DNA of 14,965 nucleotides, from NCBI GenBank assembly GCA_964431735.1, contig CAYSLJ010000168.1, forward strand, positions 1-14,965. The letters are read 5' to 3'. The DNA comes from CALARM01 sp964431735. GTDB lineage: Bacteria; Vulcanimicrobiota; SpSt-956; JAKJGF01. Positions 14,275 through 14,965 of this stretch are shown in pieces. Below the pieces are notes generated by a model. That model was not told the DNA's origin. It did not search any database and was given only the letters and a program-made list of their open reading frames with translations. A program made the translations under genes and the position numbers. Within the stretch, counting starts at the first letter, position 1. Every line of letters starts with the position of its first letter.

Positions 14275-14650
14275 GCAGGATGAAGATGTACTTCTATTTC
14301 ATCCAGAAATAATATTAAATTTCTGTCCAGTATATCCATATCATCTTTCCAGGGAACTCTATCCAGAAGTATTAAAAAATCTGCAATCCAGCTTATAATA
14401 GATTTCAAACCGTCAGGGAGTAAATCGAATTCAAGTTCGTCATTATTGATTTTGATCTTCACTTCCATTGTTTTGTAATGGAATATGAATTTTACGTTAC
14501 AATCTGTAATCTGTTCAATGGCAGATTCTATTTTTTTATGGATTCTTCATATTTTTTTGCATCTTCGATTTTACCTTCCTGATAGGAAAAGGCTATCTTT
14601 GCTTTTGTATTTGCAATCCATTGCAGTATTAACCGGGAATTTATATGAGA
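14253..14650 (-). pseudogene. Fragment of AAA-family ATPase (COG3950/OLD-like), frameshifted and truncated at both ends
   Basis: The minus frame from 14650 reads SHINSRLILQWIANTKAKIA and continues to EDAKKYEESIKK, then hits TAG. One added base in the 7-nt run 14531-14537 restores IESAIEQITDCNVKF and leads into LPDGLKSIISWIADFLILL and the Walker B/D-loop region LILFLDEIEVHLHPAWQRKI (residues 51-70 of the frame from 14468). This is typical of predicted ATPases in the ABC/SMC-like AAA_21 group. The Walker A N-terminus and the C-terminal signature after HPAWQRKILP are gone. The 3' break joins the pilin-like fragment at 14252-14254 without gap; the 5' break abuts array A6 (14651-14653). Confidence 0.75.
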
Positions 14651-14733
14651 ATCGTGACGCGTAACGCGTAACGCGTGACGCGAGGATACTAATCATTCTA
14701 ACAATTTGCCGGAGTTATTTTTCTTACAGTCCT
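14651..14733 (+). repeat. Heptamer array A6 (4 units) with conserved 51-bp flank
   Basis: The units are CGTGACG, CGTAACG, CGTAACG, CGTGACG, then CG (14653-14682), followed by the AGGATACTAAT flank (14683-14733) shared with array A1. It lies exactly between the broken 5' end of the ATPase fragment and the broken 3' end of the TnpB stub, whose last codons and stop are inside the flank. Confidence 0.85.
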
Positions 14734-14835
14734 AAGTGAACGGTTATAGAGATGACGGCACATACTGAAGGTATTTTCTAATTTACTTTCCTGGGATTTA
14801 GTTGGATATATACGGTATTTATATGAGCTTTTCAT
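14698..14835 (-). pseudogene. tnpB: TnpB (IS200/IS605 accessory, RNA-guided nuclease family) N-terminal stub
   Basis: The 45-residue product starts MKSSYKYRIYPTKSQESKL, then ENTFSMCRHLYNRSL, the N-terminal helix-turn-helix pattern of TnpB/OrfB proteins (YKYRxYPTxxQxxxLxxxFxxCRxxYN). Full TnpB is about 350-450 residues with a RuvC core and a Cys4 zinc finger, all absent here. After NRSL the frame enters the repeat flank of array A6 and stops at TAG (14698-14700). The 5' signals are intact: TATAAT at 14856-14861 and GAGGAGA 8 nt before the ATG. TnpB with its guide RNA cuts DNA at transposon donor sites; this stub cannot. Confidence 0.8.
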
Positions 14836-14855
14836 ACTTATCTTCTCCTCTATAT

Positions 14856-14861
14856 ATTATA
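14856..14861 (-). promoter_or_regulatory. -10 box of the TnpB stub
   Basis: A perfect TATAAT on the minus strand lies 20 nt before the ATG, with the ribosome site GAGGAGA at 14844-14850. No good -35 is seen at the usual spacing. Confidence 0.4.
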
Positions 14862-14911
14862 ACAGAAAAGAGCTTGTATTTATAGCTTTGAAAATAATAC
14901 AGAATACACGA

Positions 14912-14965
14912 CAATTGCGTTTAAAAATGACAGGTGATTTTACATACAAGGGAAAAAGAAATTTG
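14912..14965 (-). repeat. 54-bp dispersed repeat, right copy (inverted), runs to window edge
   Basis: The reverse complement is identical to 829-882 over 54 bp, up to the last base of the window, so the true match may be longer. It lies about 77 bp upstream of the TnpB start, where the left end of an IS200/IS605-type element would be expected. Confidence 0.85.

Noticed and set aside
1427..14682. Heptamer arrays as CRISPR arrays or replication iterons
   Set aside because: The units are 7 bp with no spacers, only 3-4 per site and scattered over 13 kb; no cas or rep gene is present.
887..14823. ATATATACSGTATTTA at about 887-902 and 14807-14822 as an extra repeat
   Set aside because: It is short, AT-rich and nearly palindromic, and the right copy is TnpB coding sequence; chance is the simpler reading.

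Overview
The window is AT-rich bacterial DNA with clear Shine-Dalgarno sites (AAGGAGG, GGAGG, GGAGGTGA) and sigma70-like promoters. Several products carry lipoprotein signal peptides, which suggests an envelope-rich bacterium. The phylum cannot be fixed from sequence alone. The short pilin-like domain, the transglutaminase-like lipoprotein and the multi-PAS hybrid kinase would fit an uncultured, sparsely sampled lineage, but that is inference. No rRNA, tRNA or CRISPR array was seen.

Layout. Positions 1-700 (minus) hold a possible partial ORF at the edge and the C-terminal remnant of a 2-hydroxyacyl-CoA dehydratase D-type subunit. The stretch 663-986 has no gene; it holds part of a dispersed repeat, a TAGTGAR heptamer array, a 54-bp repeat and a strong promoter. 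That promoter drives an unrecognised 134-residue protein (987-1391, plus). Facing it is a minus-strand cluster of exported proteins: a small secreted protein (5147-4641), a multi-domain beta-sandwich lipoprotein (4612-3146) and a subtilisin-family lipoprotein protease (3076-1574). From a divergent intergenic region, a tight plus-strand operon (5288-8003) encodes a membrane protein, a membrane-anchored zinc-ribbon protein and a dGTPase-like HD phosphohydrolase. A secreted ankyrin-repeat protein (8659-8126, minus) converges on it. The 360-bp gap 8660-9019 has no gene but holds a promoter, a heptamer array and two inverted repeats that pair best as minus-strand RNA. A minus-strand pair follows: a five-PAS hybrid histidine kinase (13823-10533) and, 5 nt after its stop, a transglutaminase-like lipoprotein that appears frameshifted in a T8 run within its signal peptide. 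The right end is a graveyard: a pilin-like fragment fused in the same strand to a frameshifted AAA-ATPase fragment, then a TnpB N-terminal stub.

The most striking feature is not a gene. Six short intergenic arrays of a 7-bp unit (CGTGACG/CGTAACG, 3-4 units each) are spread over the window with shared edges. Two of them carry the same 51-bp flank. A second heptamer class (TAGTGAA/TAGTGAG) occurs twice. Together with the 54-bp sequence found in inverted orientation at 829 and 14912 and the GGCTCTGGAG-type repeat, this is a genome segment shaped by small non-coding dispersed repeats, several of which sit exactly at the broken ends of dead genes.
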